DNA from: Candidatus Dormiibacterota bacterium
Lineage (GTDB): Bacteria; Chloroflexota; Dormibacteria; Aeolococcales; Aeolococcaceae
Length of the DNA stretch: 64,000 nucleotides
NCBI GenBank assembly: GCA_036495095.1
Contig: DASXNK010000191.1
Span: forward strand, 17,865-81,864
Direction: 5' to 3'
Made by a program: the position numbers and the translations under genes. Below are positions 33,863-46,873 of this stretch, piece after piece (the first letter of the stretch is position 1; each line of letters begins with the position of its first letter). The notes beneath the pieces are model-generated. The model had not been told where the DNA came from and searched no databases. It was given only the letters and a program-made list of their open reading frames with translations.

Positions 33863-36603
33863 CAGCCGCCTCCCGCCGGGGCCGGGGTGCCGGGCAGGTC
33901 CTGGCCGCCCTCCAGCACCGGCGCGAAGAGGTCGCCGACCGCCGCCAGCCGGGCGTGGATGGTGCGGATGTTCCAGCCGTCGGGACGCAGCCCGGGGTCG
34001 TCGAGCTCCTCCCAGGTGATCGGCGTCGACACCGGGGCGCCGGGCGCGGGGCGGAGCGAGTACGGGGCGGCGAGGGTCTTGCCGATGATGTTCTGGGTGT
34101 AGTCGATGCGGATGCGGCCGGTGCGCCGGGCCACCGACCACTCCCAGCTGATCTTGTCCGGCAGCACCTGACCGATCGCCCGGCCCACCTCCTCGACCCA
34201 GCCGCGGACGGCGGCGTAGTCGGGGCCGCGGCGCAGCGGGACGTAGATCTGCAGGCCGGTCTGGCCGCTGGTCTTCGGCAGCCCGCGCAGCCCCAGGTGG
34301 TCGAGCGCGGCCTTCACCAGCCGGGCGACCTCGCGGATGTCGTCGAAGGTGGCGGGCTCGAACGGGTCGAGGTCGAACACCGCCCAGTCGGGCTGCTCGG
34401 GGGCGTCGATCCGGGAGTGCCAGGGGTGGAGGTCGATCGCCCCGCTGTTGGCCATCCAGGCGAGGGTGGCGACCTCCTCGGCGATCACGTAGGTGACCTC
34501 CCGGTCGCCGTGCCAGGTCCAGCGCCGGATCCACGCGGGGGCGTGGTCGGGGATGCGCTTGCGCCAGAAGTGCTTCCCGTGGATGCCGTCGGGGAAGACC
34601 TGCATCCCCACCGGGCGGTCGCGGAGGTGGGGGAGGAGCACCGGGGCCACCCGGACGTAGTGCTCGATCATGTCCCGCTTGGTGCAGCCGTCCTCGGGCC
34701 AGTACACCTTGTCGAGGTTGGTCAGCCTCAGCCGGCGGCCGCCCACCTCCCAGGCGCCGTCCGGGCCCATCCCGCGCAGCCGCTCCAGCGCCTCCTCGAT
34801 CTCGTCGCGGGGGTCGGGGCCGGGGTCGGGGTCGGGGTCGGGCCTGGCCCGCGCCGCCGGGTCCGCGACCTCGACCGCCACCGCCGACAGGGGGAGAGCC
34901 CGCTCGCGGACGCAGTCCTCGGGCCGGACGTCGGGGCGCAGGCCGCGGAAGACGGGGTGGCGCAGCGTGCCCGCGGCGGTCCACTCGGTGAAGCGGACGC
35001 TGCAGACCAGCTCGGGGCGCACCCAGGTCACCGGCTGGGGGATCGAGGGCTCCGGGTCGAAGGGGCTCCGCTCGGTGCGCAGCGGCTCGAGGCGGCGGCG
35101 GAGCAGGTCGATCATCGCCTCGTCGAGGCCGCTCCCCGCCTGGCCCGCGTGGACCAGCACGCCGCCGTCGTACACCCCGAGCACCAGCGAGCCGACGCTC
35201 CCGGTCCGGCCGCCGCGACCGGCGGTGAGCCCGCAGATGACGCAGTCCTGCTCGCACCAGGCCTTCACCTTCAGCCATGCCGCCGAGCGCCTGCCGCCCT
35301 CGTAGCGGGAGTCGCCGCGCTTGGCGACCATGCCCTCGAGGCCGCGCTCCCTGATGGCGGCGAAGAGCGCCTCGCCGTCCTCCTCGACGTGGTCGGCGTA
35401 GCGCACCTCGGCGCTCTCGGTGAGCAGGTCGCGGAGCAGCCGCTTGCGGAGGCTGAGCGGCAGGTCGCGGAGGTCGTGGCCGTCGAGGTGGACCAGGTCG
35501 AAGGCGGCGAAGCTGGCGGGCACCTCGGCGGCGGCGAGGGCCACCTGGCGGGCGCCGGTCACGTTGATGCGCCGCTGCAGCCGCTCGAAGGAGGGCCGGC
35601 CCTCCTCGTCGAGGGCGACGATCTCGCCGTCGACCACCGCCTCGCGGGCGCGCAGCGCGCCGGTGAGGGCGGCGAGCTCGGGGTAGCGGCCGGTCTCGTC
35701 CCGGCCGCTGCGCCCGCGGAGGTGCACGCCGCCGTCGCGGAGGGTGGCGAGCGCCCGCACCCCGTCGTACTTCATCTCGAAGAGCCAGCCGGCGCGCGAG
35801 AACGGCTCGGCGACGGGCATCGCGAGCATCGGCCGCAGCGACGTCGGCAGCCGCCGCTCCGGGGTGGAGGCGAGCACCTCGGCGAGCGAGCGGGTGGCGG
35901 GGGCGGCCGCCCTCCCCGGGTGCAGCCCGGCGGCGTCCCAGGTGTCGCCGTCGACGGCGGCGGCGATCTCGGCGAGGCTGCGCCCGGTCTTCACCGACCA
36001 GTCCAGCTCGATGGCGTCGAAGCCGGGCACGACGAAGGCGTCGCGCTTCTTGATCAGCAGCCAGTCGCGGTCCTCCTCCACGGTGGGCTCGGGCAGGTCG
36101 GCGCCGCGGCGGCGCCCGCCGCGTCCGCCCATCCGCACCAGGGCGAACTCGCCGTGGAGCTTCTGGCCGTCGAGCGAGAACTTCAGGTCGCCGCGGCGCA
36201 GCGAGGCGTCGGGGTCCTCGGCGGTCTCGCGCAGCCACTCGTAGGCGCCGGCGTCCCAGAGCTCGACGGTGCCGGCACCGTAGCCGGATGGGATCACCCC
36301 CTCGAAGTCGCCGTACTCGATGGGGTGGTCCTCGACGTGGACCGCGTAGCGGCGCTGTGCGGGGTCGAGGGTGGGCCCCTTGGGCACCGCCCAGGAGAGC
36401 AGCACCCCGCGGTGCTCGAGCCGGAAGTCGAAGTGCAGCCGGGTGGCGCGGTGCATCTGCACGCAGAACCGGCGCCCGATCGGCAGCAGCTCCCAACCCG
36501 GGTAGCCGGCCCCGGCGGCGGCCGCGCCCGCCACCCCCTCGCCGCCCCGCGGCTCCGGGGTGCGCGAGAAGTCGCGCTTGCGGCGGTACTCCTCCAGGGG
36601 CAT
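33862..36603 (-). CDS. ligD: Three-domain NHEJ DNA ligase LigD (PE-LIG-POL)
   Basis: This 913-residue protein has three domains. The N-terminal 3'-phosphoesterase (about residues 40-200) shows 'HFDFRLEHRGVLLSWAVPKG' and 'VEDHPIEYGDFEG'. The ATP-dependent ligase (about 255-560) has its AMP-lysine at K278 in 'FEMKYDGVRAL', 'VVDGEIVALD' and 'EGMVAKRG'. The C-terminal primase-type polymerase (about 640-900) has the metal-binding 'FDLDPFEPATF'. The domain order is that of Pseudomonas LigD, not the POL-PE-LIG order of Mycobacterium. A repeated GGGGTC tract (about 34810-34840) encodes an Asp-Pro linker between ligase and polymerase. It should heal, fill and seal ends held by Ku. The start ATG has no strong ribosome-binding site. 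Confidence 0.95.
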   Translation of the reverse strand: MPLEEYRRKRDFSRTPEPRGGEGVAGAAAAGAGYPGWELLPIGRRFCVQMHRATRLHFDFRLEHRGVLLSWAVPKGPTLDPAQRRYAVHVEDHPIEYGDFEGVIPSGYGAGTVELWDAGAYEWLRETAEDPDASLRRGDLKFSLDGQKLHGEFALVRMGGRGGRRRGADLPEPTVEEDRDWLLIKKRDAFVVPGFDAIELDWSVKTGRSLAEIAAAVDGDTWDAAGLHPGRAAAPATRSLAEVLASTPERRLPTSLRPMLAMPVAEPFSRAGWLFEMKYDGVRALATLRDGGVHLRGRSGRDETGRYPELAALTGALRAREAVVDGEIVALDEEGRPSFERLQRRINVTGARQVALAAAEVPASFAAFDLVHLDGHDLRDLPLSLRKRLLRDLLTESAEVRYADHVEEDGEALFAAIRERGLEGMVAKRGDSRYEGGRRSAAWLKVKAWCEQDCVICGLTAGRGGRTGSVGSLVLGVYDGGVLVHAGQAGSGLDEAMIDLLRRRLEPLRTERSPFDPEPSIPQPVTWVRPELVCSVRFTEWTAAGTLRHPVFRGLRPDVRPEDCVRERALPLSAVAVEVADPAARARPDPDPDPGPDPRDEIEEALERLRGMGPDGAWEVGGRRLRLTNLDKVYWPEDGCTKRDMIEHYVRVAPVLLPHLRDRPVGMQVFPDGIHGKHFWRKRIPDHAPAWIRRWTWHGDREVTYVIAEEVATLAWMANSGAIDLHPWHSRIDAPEQPDWAVFDLDPFEPATFDDIREVARLVKAALDHLGLRGLPKTSGQTGLQIYVPLRRGPDYAAVRGWVEEVGRAIGQVLPDKISWEWSVARRTGRIRIDYTQNIIGKTLAAPYSLRPAPGAPVSTPITWEELDDPGLRPDGWNIRTIHARLAAVGDLFAPVLEGGQDLPGTPAPAGGG

Positions 36604-36655
36604 GGTGCTACCGCTCGACGCGGCTATTCATGATATTCACCATGTACGAGTTTGC

Positions 36656-36661
36656 TAGAGT
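36656..36661 (+). promoter_or_regulatory. -10-like element TAGAGT for the YggT-like gene
   Basis: TAGAGT abuts the ATG at 36662, too close for that codon to be transcribed as a start. It fits the downstream ATG at 36695, which has its own Shine-Dalgarno sequence (AGAGGTG). Confidence 0.45.
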
Positions 36662-36694
36662 ATGACCGTCGGATCACTCAGAGGTGTCCCCGCC

Positions 36695-37210
36695 ATGCAG
36701 CCCGCAACGAGGCGCCAGGAGACCCGCTCCGCGGAGCCGGAGGAGCCGCTGGCGACCCATGCCGAGCCCACCGTCCCTCCGGCGGGGGCGGCCTCCGTCC
36801 CCGGTGACGTCGCGGTCGCCGGCACCCCGGTGGCCAGGCCGGTGGCGGCCGCGCCGGTGGTGCGCAGGGTGCGCCGGACCACCGTGCTCGCCGAGCCGGG
36901 ATACCGGGCGGTCCAGCTGGTCTGGCTGCTGCTCACCGTCGCCGAGGCGTTCGTCGGCCTCCGGGTGATCTTCCGGGCGGTGAGCGCCAACCCGGCCGCC
37001 GGCTTCGTCCGCTTCGTCGACACCGTGGCCGGGGCGCTCGTCAGCCCGTTCCACCCGATCGTCGCCGACGCGCGGCTGGGGAACGGCGGCGTCCTCGAGG
37101 TCGGGTCGCTGATCGCGATGGCGGTGTTCCTCGCCGCCGCCCTGGTGGTGGTGCGGCTGCTCCGCATCCTCACCGCGCCCCGGCCGCCCGCCGAGCCGGC
37201 CCCCGTCTGA
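36695..37210 (+). CDS. YggT-like membrane protein
   Basis: This ~171-residue protein has an Ala/Pro-rich cytosolic N-terminus (about 60 residues) followed by two helices (about 75-96 and 130-155). Its pattern is typical of YggT-family membrane proteins, such as 'LRVIFRAVSANPAAGFVRFVD' and 'SPFHPIVADARLGNGG'. YggT-type proteins are implicated in osmotic response and, in cell-wall bacteria, near division genes (SepF/YlmG); no division gene is adjacent here. ATG 36695 is preferred because AGAGGTG precedes it and TAGAGT abuts the earlier ATG at 36662. It is divergent from ligD. Confidence 0.65.
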   Translation: MQPATRRQETRSAEPEEPLATHAEPTVPPAGAASVPGDVAVAGTPVARPVAAAPVVRRVRRTTVLAEPGYRAVQLVWLLLTVAEAFVGLRVIFRAVSANPAAGFVRFVDTVAGALVSPFHPIVADARLGNGGVLEVGSLIAMAVFLAAALVVVRLLRILTAPRPPAEPAPV

Positions 37211-40588
<3,378 letters not shown>

Positions 40589-40596
40589 GCGGGGGC

Positions 40597-41667
40597 ATGA
40601 GCGCGACCACGGGCATCACCGTCGCCGTCGACGCCATGGGGGGCGACCATGCCCCTGACGCGGTCGTCGCCGGGGCCGTCACCGCCGTCGAGTCGCGGGG
40701 CTGCAGGGTCATCCTGGTGGGCCGGCGCGACGCCGTCGAGACCTCGCTGCGCCGCTGCGTCCAGCCGCCCGACCTCGAGCGGGTCCGCAGCCGCATCGAG
40801 GTCTTCGAGGCGTCCGAGGTCGTGGAGATGGACGAGCACCCCGCCCAGGCGGTGCGCGCCAAGCGCGACTCGTCGATCGTCCGCGCCTGCGAGCTGGCCG
40901 CCCAGGGACGTGCCCAGGCGGTGGTCAGCGCCGGCAACAGCGGCGCGGTGCTCGCCGCCGCGCTGTTCACCCTCAGGCGCATCCCCGGGATCGCCCGCCC
41001 CGCCATCGGCGCGCTGCTGCCGGGGCGCGACGACGCCCGCACCTTCCTGCTCGACGTCGGCGCCAACGCCGACGTGCGCGCCGAGTGGCTGGCCCAGTTC
41101 GCGGTGATGGGCAGCGTCTACGCCCGCACCATGATGGGCGTCGCCGATCCCCGTGTCGCCCTGCTCAGCAACGGCGAGGAGCCGGGCAAGGGCTCAGCGC
41201 TCATCCAGGCCGCGCACCCGCTGCTCGCCGCCGCGCCGATCCGCTTCACCGGCAACATCGAGGGCCGCGACCTGCTCAGCGGGAGGTGCGACGTCGCCGT
41301 CACCGACGGCTTCACCGGCAACGTCGCCCTGAAGACCGCCGAGGGGGTGGGCGAGTACCTGTTCGCGGTGCTGCGGCACGAGGCCAGGACCAGCCGCCGC
41401 GCCATGCTCGGCGGCCTGCTGCTCAAGCCCCGGCTGCGCGCGGTGCGCGACCGGGTCGACTACCGGGCCACCGGCGGCGCGCTGCTCCTCGGCGTCGCCG
41501 GAGAGGTGGTGATCGCCCACGGCCGCTCCGACGCCACCGCGATCGACAACGCCATCGGCGTCGCCGCCACCGCCGTCCAGCACCACGTCAGCGGCACCAT
41601 CGCCGCCGCAATGCCCCGCGAGGTGGTCACCCCCGCCCTCGCCGCCACCACGGAAGACCAGTCATGA
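40597..41667 (+). CDS. plsX: Phosphate acyltransferase PlsX
   Basis: This 356-residue soluble enzyme converts acyl-ACP to acyl-phosphate, the donor for PlsY in phospholipid synthesis. '[18 protein letters not shown]' opens the protein, '[13 protein letters not shown]' is the catalytic region, and '[12 protein letters not shown]', '[11 protein letters not shown]' and '[16 protein letters not shown]' are all typical. It sits between gyrB and gyrA, 8 bases after the gyrB stop and overlapping gyrA by 4 bases (ATGA), an unusual arrangement. In most bacteria plsX lies with the fab genes or rpmF. Its usual partner, a PlsY-like protein, is encoded elsewhere at 62579. Confidence 0.95.
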   Translation: MSATTGITVAVDAMGGDHAPDAVVAGAVTAVESRGCRVILVGRRDAVETSLRRCVQPPDLERVRSRIEVFEASEVVEMDEHPAQAVRAKRDSSIVRACELAAQGRAQAVVSAGNSGAVLAAALFTLRRIPGIARPAIGALLPGRDDARTFLLDVGANADVRAEWLAQFAVMGSVYARTMMGVADPRVALLSNGEEPGKGSALIQAAHPLLAAAPIRFTGNIEGRDLLSGRCDVAVTDGFTGNVALKTAEGVGEYLFAVLRHEARTSRRAMLGGLLLKPRLRAVRDRVDYRATGGALLLGVAGEVVIAHGRSDATAIDNAIGVAATAVQHHVSGTIAAAMPREVVTPALAATTEDQS

Positions 41668-44120
41668 CCGTACTGCCCCCGCACCAGAACGTCCGCCCCA
41701 TCGAGCTCGAGCAGGAGATGCGCTCGTCGTACATGGACTACGCGATGAGCGTGATCATCTCGCGTGCCCTGCCCGACGTCCGCGACGGCCTCAAGCCGGT
41801 GCAGCGCCGCATCCTCTACGCGATGCTCGAGCAGGGCATGACCGCGGGGGCCCGCTACCAGAAGTCCGCGGCCATCGTCGGCGAGGTGATGAAGCACTAT
41901 CACCCCCACGGCGACTCGTCGATCTACGACACCATGGTGCGGCTCGCCCAGCCCTGGGTGATGCGCTACCCGCTGGTCGACGGCCAGGGCAACTTCGGCT
42001 CCATGGACGGCGACCCGCCGGCGGCGCACCGGTACACCGAGGCGCGGATGTCGCCGATCGCCATGCAGGTGGTCGAGGACATCGACAAGGACACGGTCGA
42101 CTTCGTCGACAACTACTCGTCGACCACCACCGAGCCATCGGTGCTGCCCGCGCTCCTCCCCAACCTGCTGGTCAACGGCTCCAGCGGCATCGCCGTGGGC
42201 ATGGCGACGAACATCCCGCCCCACAACCTCACCGAGGTGTGCGACGGGCTGGTCCACCTCGTCGACAACCCCGAGGCGACCACCGAGGACCTGACCAAGA
42301 TCATCCGCGGTCCCGACTTCCCCACCGGCGGGATCATCTACGGCCGCGACATCGCCACCGTCTACGGCACCGGCCACGGGCGCATCGTGATGCGCGCCCA
42401 GGTGGAGTTCGAGGAGTCGCGCAACGGCCGCGAGCAGATCATCGTCCGCGAGCTGCCCTACCAGGTGAACAAGGCGCGGCTGATCGCGAACATCGCCGAG
42501 CTGGTGAACGACAAGAAGATCGACGGCATCAGCGACCTCCGCGACGAGTCCGGCCGCAAGGAGGCGGTGCGCATCGTCATCGAGCTGAAGTCGAACGCGC
42601 GCCCCCACACCGTGCTGAACAACCTCTTCAAGCACACCCAGCTGCAGACCACCTTCGGGGCGATCATGCTCGCCCTCGTCGACGGCCGGCCCCAGGTGCT
42701 CGGCATCAAGGCGCTGCTCCAGGAGTACATCGACTACCGCCGCGACGTGGTCACCCGGCGCACCCGCTTCCTGCTGAAGCGTGCCAGGGACCGGGCCCAC
42801 GTCCTCGAGGGGTTGATGAAGTGCCTCGACCATCTCGACGAGGTGATCCGCATCATCCGCGGCGCCGTCGACGAGAAGGCCGCGCGCACCGCCCTCGAGA
42901 CCCGGTTCGAGCTCACCGAGCGGCAGTCGAAGGCGATCACCGACCTCCGCCTCGGCCAGCTCTCCCGCCTCGAGGGCGACCGGCTCCGCCAGGAGTACGA
43001 GGAGCTGATCAAGGAGATCACCCGGCTGGAGGACATCCTCGCCGACGTCCGCAAGGTCGACATCATCCTCAAGGACGAGCTGGCGGGCCTGCGGAGGAAG
43101 TTCGGCGACCCCCGCCGCACCGAGATCCGCCTCGGTGAGGTCGAGCTCAACGAGGAGGACCTGATCCCCCGCGAGGAGGTCTTCGTCACCCTCACCAATC
43201 GCGGCTACGTCAAGCGGATGCCGATCACCACCTATCGCACCCAGCACAAGGGTGGCAAGGGCGTGCTCGGGGCGCGGCGCTCGACCGACGAGGACTACGT
43301 CGCCCACTCGACGATCGCCAGCACCCACAGCGACATGCTGTTCTTCACCAATCGGGGCCGTGTCTTCCGGCTGCGCACCCACGAGATCCCCGACGTGAAG
43401 CGGCAGGCCAAGGGCATGCCGGTGATCAACCTCATCGAGCTCGAGCAGCGCGAGCGGGTGACCGCGCTGATCGACATGGAGTCCTTCGGCGAGGAGCAGT
43501 TCCTGGTGATGGTCACCAAGCTGGGGCAGATCAAGAAGACCCCGGCGGCCGCCTACTCGGCGGTGCGGCGCAACGGCCTGATCGCCATGAACCTGCAGGA
43601 CGATGACGAGCTGAACTGGGTGCGCGTCTCCTCCGGCGGCGACGAGGTCATCGTCGCCACCCGGCAGGGGAAGTGCTCGCGCTACTCCGAGCGCGAGGTG
43701 CGCCCCACCGGCCGCGACACCCAGGGGGTGGCGGCGATCCGCCTCCGCGACGGCGACGAGGTGGCCGGCTTCGACATCGCCAAGCCGAACGGCTACGTGC
43801 TGGTGGTCACCGAGAAGGGCTACGGCAAGCTCACCGCGGTCTCGGAGTACAACTCCAAGGGCCGGAACATCCAGGGCATGTACACCATCGACCAGACCAA
43901 GCTGTCGAAGATCGGCGAGATCGTCGGCATGCGCGTGGTCGAGGACCTCTCCGAGGAGCTGATGGTGATCAGCACCATGGGCCAGGTGATCCGCATCCCC
44001 CTCGAGCAGGTGCGGGTGGCGAACCGCCAGACCCAGGGCGTGATCATCATGCGCCTGACCGACGACGACCGCGTCGGCTCGATGGCCGGGGTCGGGTCGC
44101 CGGGGGCCCTGGACGCATGA
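41664..44120 (+). CDS. gyrA: DNA gyrase subunit A
   Basis: This 818-residue catalytic subunit cleaves and rejoins DNA. The N-terminus holds '[20 protein letters not shown]', the quinolone-determining region '[19 protein letters not shown]' and the active tyrosine in '[11 protein letters not shown]'. The C-terminal beta-pinwheel repeats are complete, and its gyrase box reads 'QHKGGKG' in place of the usual QRRGGKG. The quinolone-region residues equivalent to E. coli 83 and 87 are Ser and Asp. The ATG overlaps the plsX stop. The C-terminal pinwheel and gyrB partner rule out ParC. Confidence 0.97.
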   Translation: MTVLPPHQNVRPIELEQEMRSSYMDYAMSVIISRALPDVRDGLKPVQRRILYAMLEQGMTAGARYQKSAAIVGEVMKHYHPHGDSSIYDTMVRLAQPWVMRYPLVDGQGNFGSMDGDPPAAHRYTEARMSPIAMQVVEDIDKDTVDFVDNYSSTTTEPSVLPALLPNLLVNGSSGIAVGMATNIPPHNLTEVCDGLVHLVDNPEATTEDLTKIIRGPDFPTGGIIYGRDIATVYGTGHGRIVMRAQVEFEESRNGREQIIVRELPYQVNKARLIANIAELVNDKKIDGISDLRDESGRKEAVRIVIELKSNARPHTVLNNLFKHTQLQTTFGAIMLALVDGRPQVLGIKALLQEYIDYRRDVVTRRTRFLLKRARDRAHVLEGLMKCLDHLDEVIRIIRGAVDEKAARTALETRFELTERQSKAITDLRLGQLSRLEGDRLRQEYEELIKEITRLEDILADVRKVDIILKDELAGLRRKFGDPRRTEIRLGEVELNEEDLIPREEVFVTLTNRGYVKRMPITTYRTQHKGGKGVLGARRSTDEDYVAHSTIASTHSDMLFFTNRGRVFRLRTHEIPDVKRQAKGMPVINLIELEQRERVTALIDMESFGEEQFLVMVTKLGQIKKTPAAAYSAVRRNGLIAMNLQDDDELNWVRVSSGGDEVIVATRQGKCSRYSEREVRPTGRDTQGVAAIRLRDGDEVAGFDIAKPNGYVLVVTEKGYGKLTAVSEYNSKGRNIQGMYTIDQTKLSKIGEIVGMRVVEDLSEELMVISTMGQVIRIPLEQVRVANRQTQGVIIMRLTDDDRVGSMAGVGSPGALDA

Positions 44121-44180
44121 GTTCGGCTGGACGTGGCACGCGTCCGGCCCGGAGCTCCGCGCGCTGAGAGGTGGCGCTCG

Positions 44181-45749
44181 CTAGCGGTCCGGTACCGGTA
44201 GGTGGATCGGCGGGGGTGGGGGTGGCTCGAGGGTGAAGGGATGGAGGTCGCCTGCCGCGGTGGCGGCGAGGGTGCGGGCGCCGGAGTGGAGGTGGGAGAG
44301 CTCGGCGGCCTCCTCGACGGCGTGGAGGCCCTCGGGGCCGAGGTGACGCAGCGCCGCGGCCAGGGCCCGATGGGTCGGGGGCGCGCTGGGGGCGAGGGTG
44401 GTGGTCCGGCCCCAGCGGGCGAGGCGGCCGGACAGCTCGGTGAGGTGGCCGGGGACCGCGGCCGGGCGCACCAGCAGGCTGGCCGCGTCGAGCAGGTCGG
44501 CGGCGCGGCGATGGCGGCTGGTGGAGCCGGCGAGGCCGAGCAGGCCGCTCGGCCGCCCCGAGACCAGGTCGCTGGCCCGGCCGGAGAGGTCCAGGGTGCG
44601 GTGGAGCAGGGTGGCTCCGGGCGCCGCCCCGGTCTCCAGCGCCCGCAGCCCCAGGCGGCCGGCGAGGGCCAGCGGCTTGGCCAGCACGAACAGGTCGCAG
44701 ACGACGGCGAGGAGCACCCCGCCGGCGAGGACGTGGTCGCTGTCGTCGACCCCGGTGACCACGCTCACCGCGAAGCCGGCGGCGGCGCGCAGCGGGTGCA
44801 GCAGCCCCGGCCCGCCGGGGAGCCCGCTCAGCGGCCCCAGCACCGGCCCGAGCACGAGGTCGGTGAGCACGGCGTGCAGCCCCCTGCCGTCGAAGGAGGT
44901 GCCGAGCAGGCGCCAGAGCAGCGCCGCCGGCGCCGCCACCGGCCCGGCGGCGTCGAGCAGCCGTCCCAGCAGGCTGCCGGCGCCGCCGAGCAGGCGGGTG
45001 GCCCCCCCGGCGACCAGCGCCAGCGGGGTGGCCACCAGCCGGGTGAGCCGGTGGCCGGCGCCGGTGTCGGCGTCGCGGGGATGGTCGAGCTCCCACTGCA
45101 GCTGGCGCACCGCCTCGGGGGCGTCGACCAGGGCGATCCGGCGGTGCCCGGCGGCCGGCCTCGTCCCGCCCCCACCGGAGGGCAGCAGGGCGGCCGAGAA
45201 CCGGCAGGCGCGGAGCGTGCCCGCGGCAACCAGCCGGGCCTCGCCCGGCTCGGGGAGGGCGTCGAGGAGGCGGCCGCGCTCCACCTCCTCGAGGCGCCGG
45301 GTGCGCGGGTCGAGGATCACCGCGGTCACCGAACCGGTGAGCATCCCCACCCGCCACCGCGCTCCCGCGGGCGACGCCGCCTCCCGGTAGAGGAGCAGGT
45401 CGCCGGGCTCGGGCACGTCGCGCGGCAGCCTCAGGTCGGGCCCGCAGAGGTCGGCGAAGAGCAGGGTGGCGGAGTCGATCGCCCCCGGCCGGGCGTTGGC
45501 GGCGAGGTGGCGCCGCACCCCGTCGAGCCGCGCCCCCGCGCCCTCCCAGGCGCCGATCACGGCGTCGCGGTCGGCGCCCGTCCCCGGCGCCGGGCCGGTT
45601 CGGGCGCGCATCGCCGCCGCCGCGGCCTCCCCCGCCGTGCCGGCCGCGCGCGCCGCGCCGGCCCCGCCGAGCACCGCGGCGGCGAGGGCGGCGGCGACCA
45701 GCCCGGCGCCACCGGCGCGTCCCAGCCGGTGGCGGGCGGCGGGGCTCAT
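44181..45749 (-). CDS. Hypothetical exported or membrane protein in a TadE-like cluster
   Basis: This 522-residue Ala/Leu/Gly-rich protein begins with a signal or anchor segment (about residues 10-36). Residues ~95-150 contain 'DVPEPGDLLLYREAASPA' and 'SVTAVILDPRTRRLEEVE', which look like a small beta-domain. The rest alternates hydrophobic helices ('LLGGAGSLLGRLLDAAG', 'SDHVLAGGVLLAVVCDLFVL') and ends with a Pro-rich tail 'PPPPPPIHLPVPDR'. I recognise no family. Its ATG overlaps the TadE-like gene stop (ATGA), so it is the last gene of that operon and could be an assembly or surface component. It converges with gyrA. Confidence 0.5.
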   Translation of the reverse strand: MSPAARHRLGRAGGAGLVAAALAAAVLGGAGAARAAGTAGEAAAAAMRARTGPAPGTGADRDAVIGAWEGAGARLDGVRRHLAANARPGAIDSATLLFADLCGPDLRLPRDVPEPGDLLLYREAASPAGARWRVGMLTGSVTAVILDPRTRRLEEVERGRLLDALPEPGEARLVAAGTLRACRFSAALLPSGGGGTRPAAGHRRIALVDAPEAVRQLQWELDHPRDADTGAGHRLTRLVATPLALVAGGATRLLGGAGSLLGRLLDAAGPVAAPAALLWRLLGTSFDGRGLHAVLTDLVLGPVLGPLSGLPGGPGLLHPLRAAAGFAVSVVTGVDDSDHVLAGGVLLAVVCDLFVLAKPLALAGRLGLRALETGAAPGATLLHRTLDLSGRASDLVSGRPSGLLGLAGSTSRHRRAADLLDAASLLVRPAAVPGHLTELSGRLARWGRTTTLAPSAPPTHRALAAALRHLGPEGLHAVEEAAELSHLHSGARTLAATAAGDLHPFTLEPPPPPPIHLPVPDR

Positions 45750-46258
45750 CCGAGCCGGGCCGCCGCCGTGGCCCGGGCGACGCAGAGCGCGGCCGGCCGG
45801 GCGTGGGGGGTGGCGCAGAGGCGGCGGAGCAGCGGCAGCCGGCGGACGACCTCGACGGTGGCCACCGCCACGATCCGTCCCGGCGCCGCCTCGGCGCCGC
45901 GGTCGCGGGGGTCGGGGCCGAGCACGAGGTCGACCACCTCGGCGCCGTTGGCACGGGCCACCCGCTCGGCGGCGCCGCGGACCACCGCGCAGGCGGGGGG
46001 CGTGTCCGGCTCCTCGGGCAGCCGGCAGGCGGTGCGCCGGGCCTGGAGCGCGATGCTGAGGTCGTCGCTGCCGGCGCCGGCGGCGAGCTCGGCCTCGGCG
46101 GCGTGGGCGGCGGCGGCCGCCGCATGCTCGGCCCGGGCGTCGCCGGCGGTCACCGCCACCACCTCGCCGGCGCCGAGCCCGGCGACGGCCAGGAGCCAGC
46201 AGCCGAGCAGCAGCAGGAGGCTGGAGGCGCCGGCCTGGGCCCGGCGGCGGCTCAGCAC
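45746..46258 (-). CDS. TadE-like pilus-assembly protein (helicase/secretion neighbourhood type)
   Basis: This 170-residue protein has a basic start, one N-terminal membrane helix (about residues 12-34, 'LLLLLGCWLLAVAGLGAGEV') and an exported Ala-rich domain with cysteines in 'RRTACRLPEEPDTPPACAVV'. Its size and layout fit the Tad-secretion minor pilin-like proteins found beside TadE and flp-type genes in actinobacteria and relatives. GTG 46258 overlaps the end of the upstream tadE by 7 bases, which supports the start. Confidence 0.65.
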   Translation of the reverse strand: MLSRRRAQAGASSLLLLLGCWLLAVAGLGAGEVVAVTAGDARAEHAAAAAAHAAEAELAAGAGSDDLSIALQARRTACRLPEEPDTPPACAVVRGAAERVARANGAEVVDLVLGPDPRDRGAEAAPGRIVAVATVEVVRRLPLLRRLCATPHARPAALCVARATAAARLG

Positions 46259-46629
46259 GGCTCCTGCCGCATCGTCGCCGAGGCGTGCGCCGCCAGCGGC
46301 GAGTCGAGGCCCGCGGGCAGCCCGGGCAGCAGGATGCGCGGCGGCAGGATCACGCTCGCGGTCATCAGCACTCCGCCGGCGGGGTCGGTGGCGGTGGTGA
46401 GGGAGACCCGGGCCACGGCCAGGGCGGCGTCGCCGGCGACCGCGGCCGGCGGCACCGCGCGGTGCTCGCACACCAACGCGTGGCGCACCAGCTCGCGGGC
46501 GTCGCTCGCCGCCCGGGCGCGGTCCTCGACGAGCGCGGCGCCCTGGAGCAGGGCGGTGACGACGACCCCCAGCAGGGGCAGGCCGGCGACCAGCTCCAGG
46601 GTCTCGGCGCCGCGCTCGCCGGCCCTCAC
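46252..46629 (-). CDS. TadE-like minor pilin
   Basis: This 125-residue protein starts 'MRAGERGAETLELVAGLPLL', the classic prepilin-like N-terminus with a Glu followed by a hydrophobic helix (about residues 12-33) and then a globular extracytoplasmic domain. TadE pseudopilins help assemble Flp-type pili. Its GTG overlaps the flp-like gene stop (GTGA). No tadA/cpaF ATPase, tadB/C platform or prepilin peptidase is within the window. Confidence 0.7.
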   Translation of the reverse strand: MRAGERGAETLELVAGLPLLGVVVTALLQGAALVEDRARAASDARELVRHALVCEHRAVPPAAVAGDAALAVARVSLTTATDPAGGVLMTASVILPPRILLPGLPAGLDSPLAAHASATMRQEPC

Positions 46630-46835
46630 GGCTGACCCAGCAGGCTCTGCAGGTGGCGCAGGAGCAGGGCACCGAGGCCGCCCCCGGCGTTGTGGTCAGC
46701 CCACACCGAGGCGGCGGTCATGGCGCTGACCACGAACGAGCCGAGGCCGATCCACTCCAGCGACTGGGCACCAAGCTGGCGCCGGAGCCGGGGACGTCGG
46801 GGTCGCGGCGGGGAGGTCGGGGTGACGGGACGCAT
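46626..46835 (-). CDS. Flp/DUF4244-like small pilin-type protein
   Basis: This 69-residue protein has a basic Pro/Arg leader (about 22 residues) followed by 'GAQSLEWIGLGSFVVSAMTA', a pilin-like hydrophobic helix with the characteristic Glu. A short hydrophilic tail follows. Proteins of this size and order (DUF4244/Flp-like) form the major subunit of Tad pili. ATG 46835 has a good Shine-Dalgarno sequence (TGGAGG). It is the first gene of a four-gene operon with two TadE-like genes and the 522-residue protein; a hairpin-like inverted repeat lies just upstream. Confidence 0.65.
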   Translation of the reverse strand: MRPVTPTSPPRPRRPRLRRQLGAQSLEWIGLGSFVVSAMTAASVWADHNAGGGLGALLLRHLQSLLGQP

Positions 46836-46853
46836 CGGCGGGCCTCCAAAGTT

Positions 46854-46873
46854 GTGTGGTTCTGCGAACACAC
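46854..46873. promoter_or_regulatory. Inverted repeat upstream of the Flp-like operon
   Basis: GTGTGGTTC (46854-46862) and GAACACAC (46866-46873) pair with one bulged base around TGC. It lies about 19 bases before the Flp-like start codon and could be an operator or a 5'-leader hairpin. Confidence 0.4.

Noticed and set aside
34800..34845. GGGGTC tandem tract as a regulatory or CRISPR-like repeat
   Set aside because: It is in frame inside ligD and encodes an Asp-Pro linker between the ligase and polymerase domains.
36662..36694. ATG 36662 as the start of the YggT-like gene
   Set aside because: The TAGAGT hexamer abuts it, so it would lie upstream of the transcript; ATG 36695 has a proper Shine-Dalgarno sequence.
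46859..46869. Possible LexA box near the Flp-like operon (GTTCTGCGAAC)
   Set aside because: The arms are in the wrong order; the actinobacterial-type SOS box reads GAAC...GTTC.
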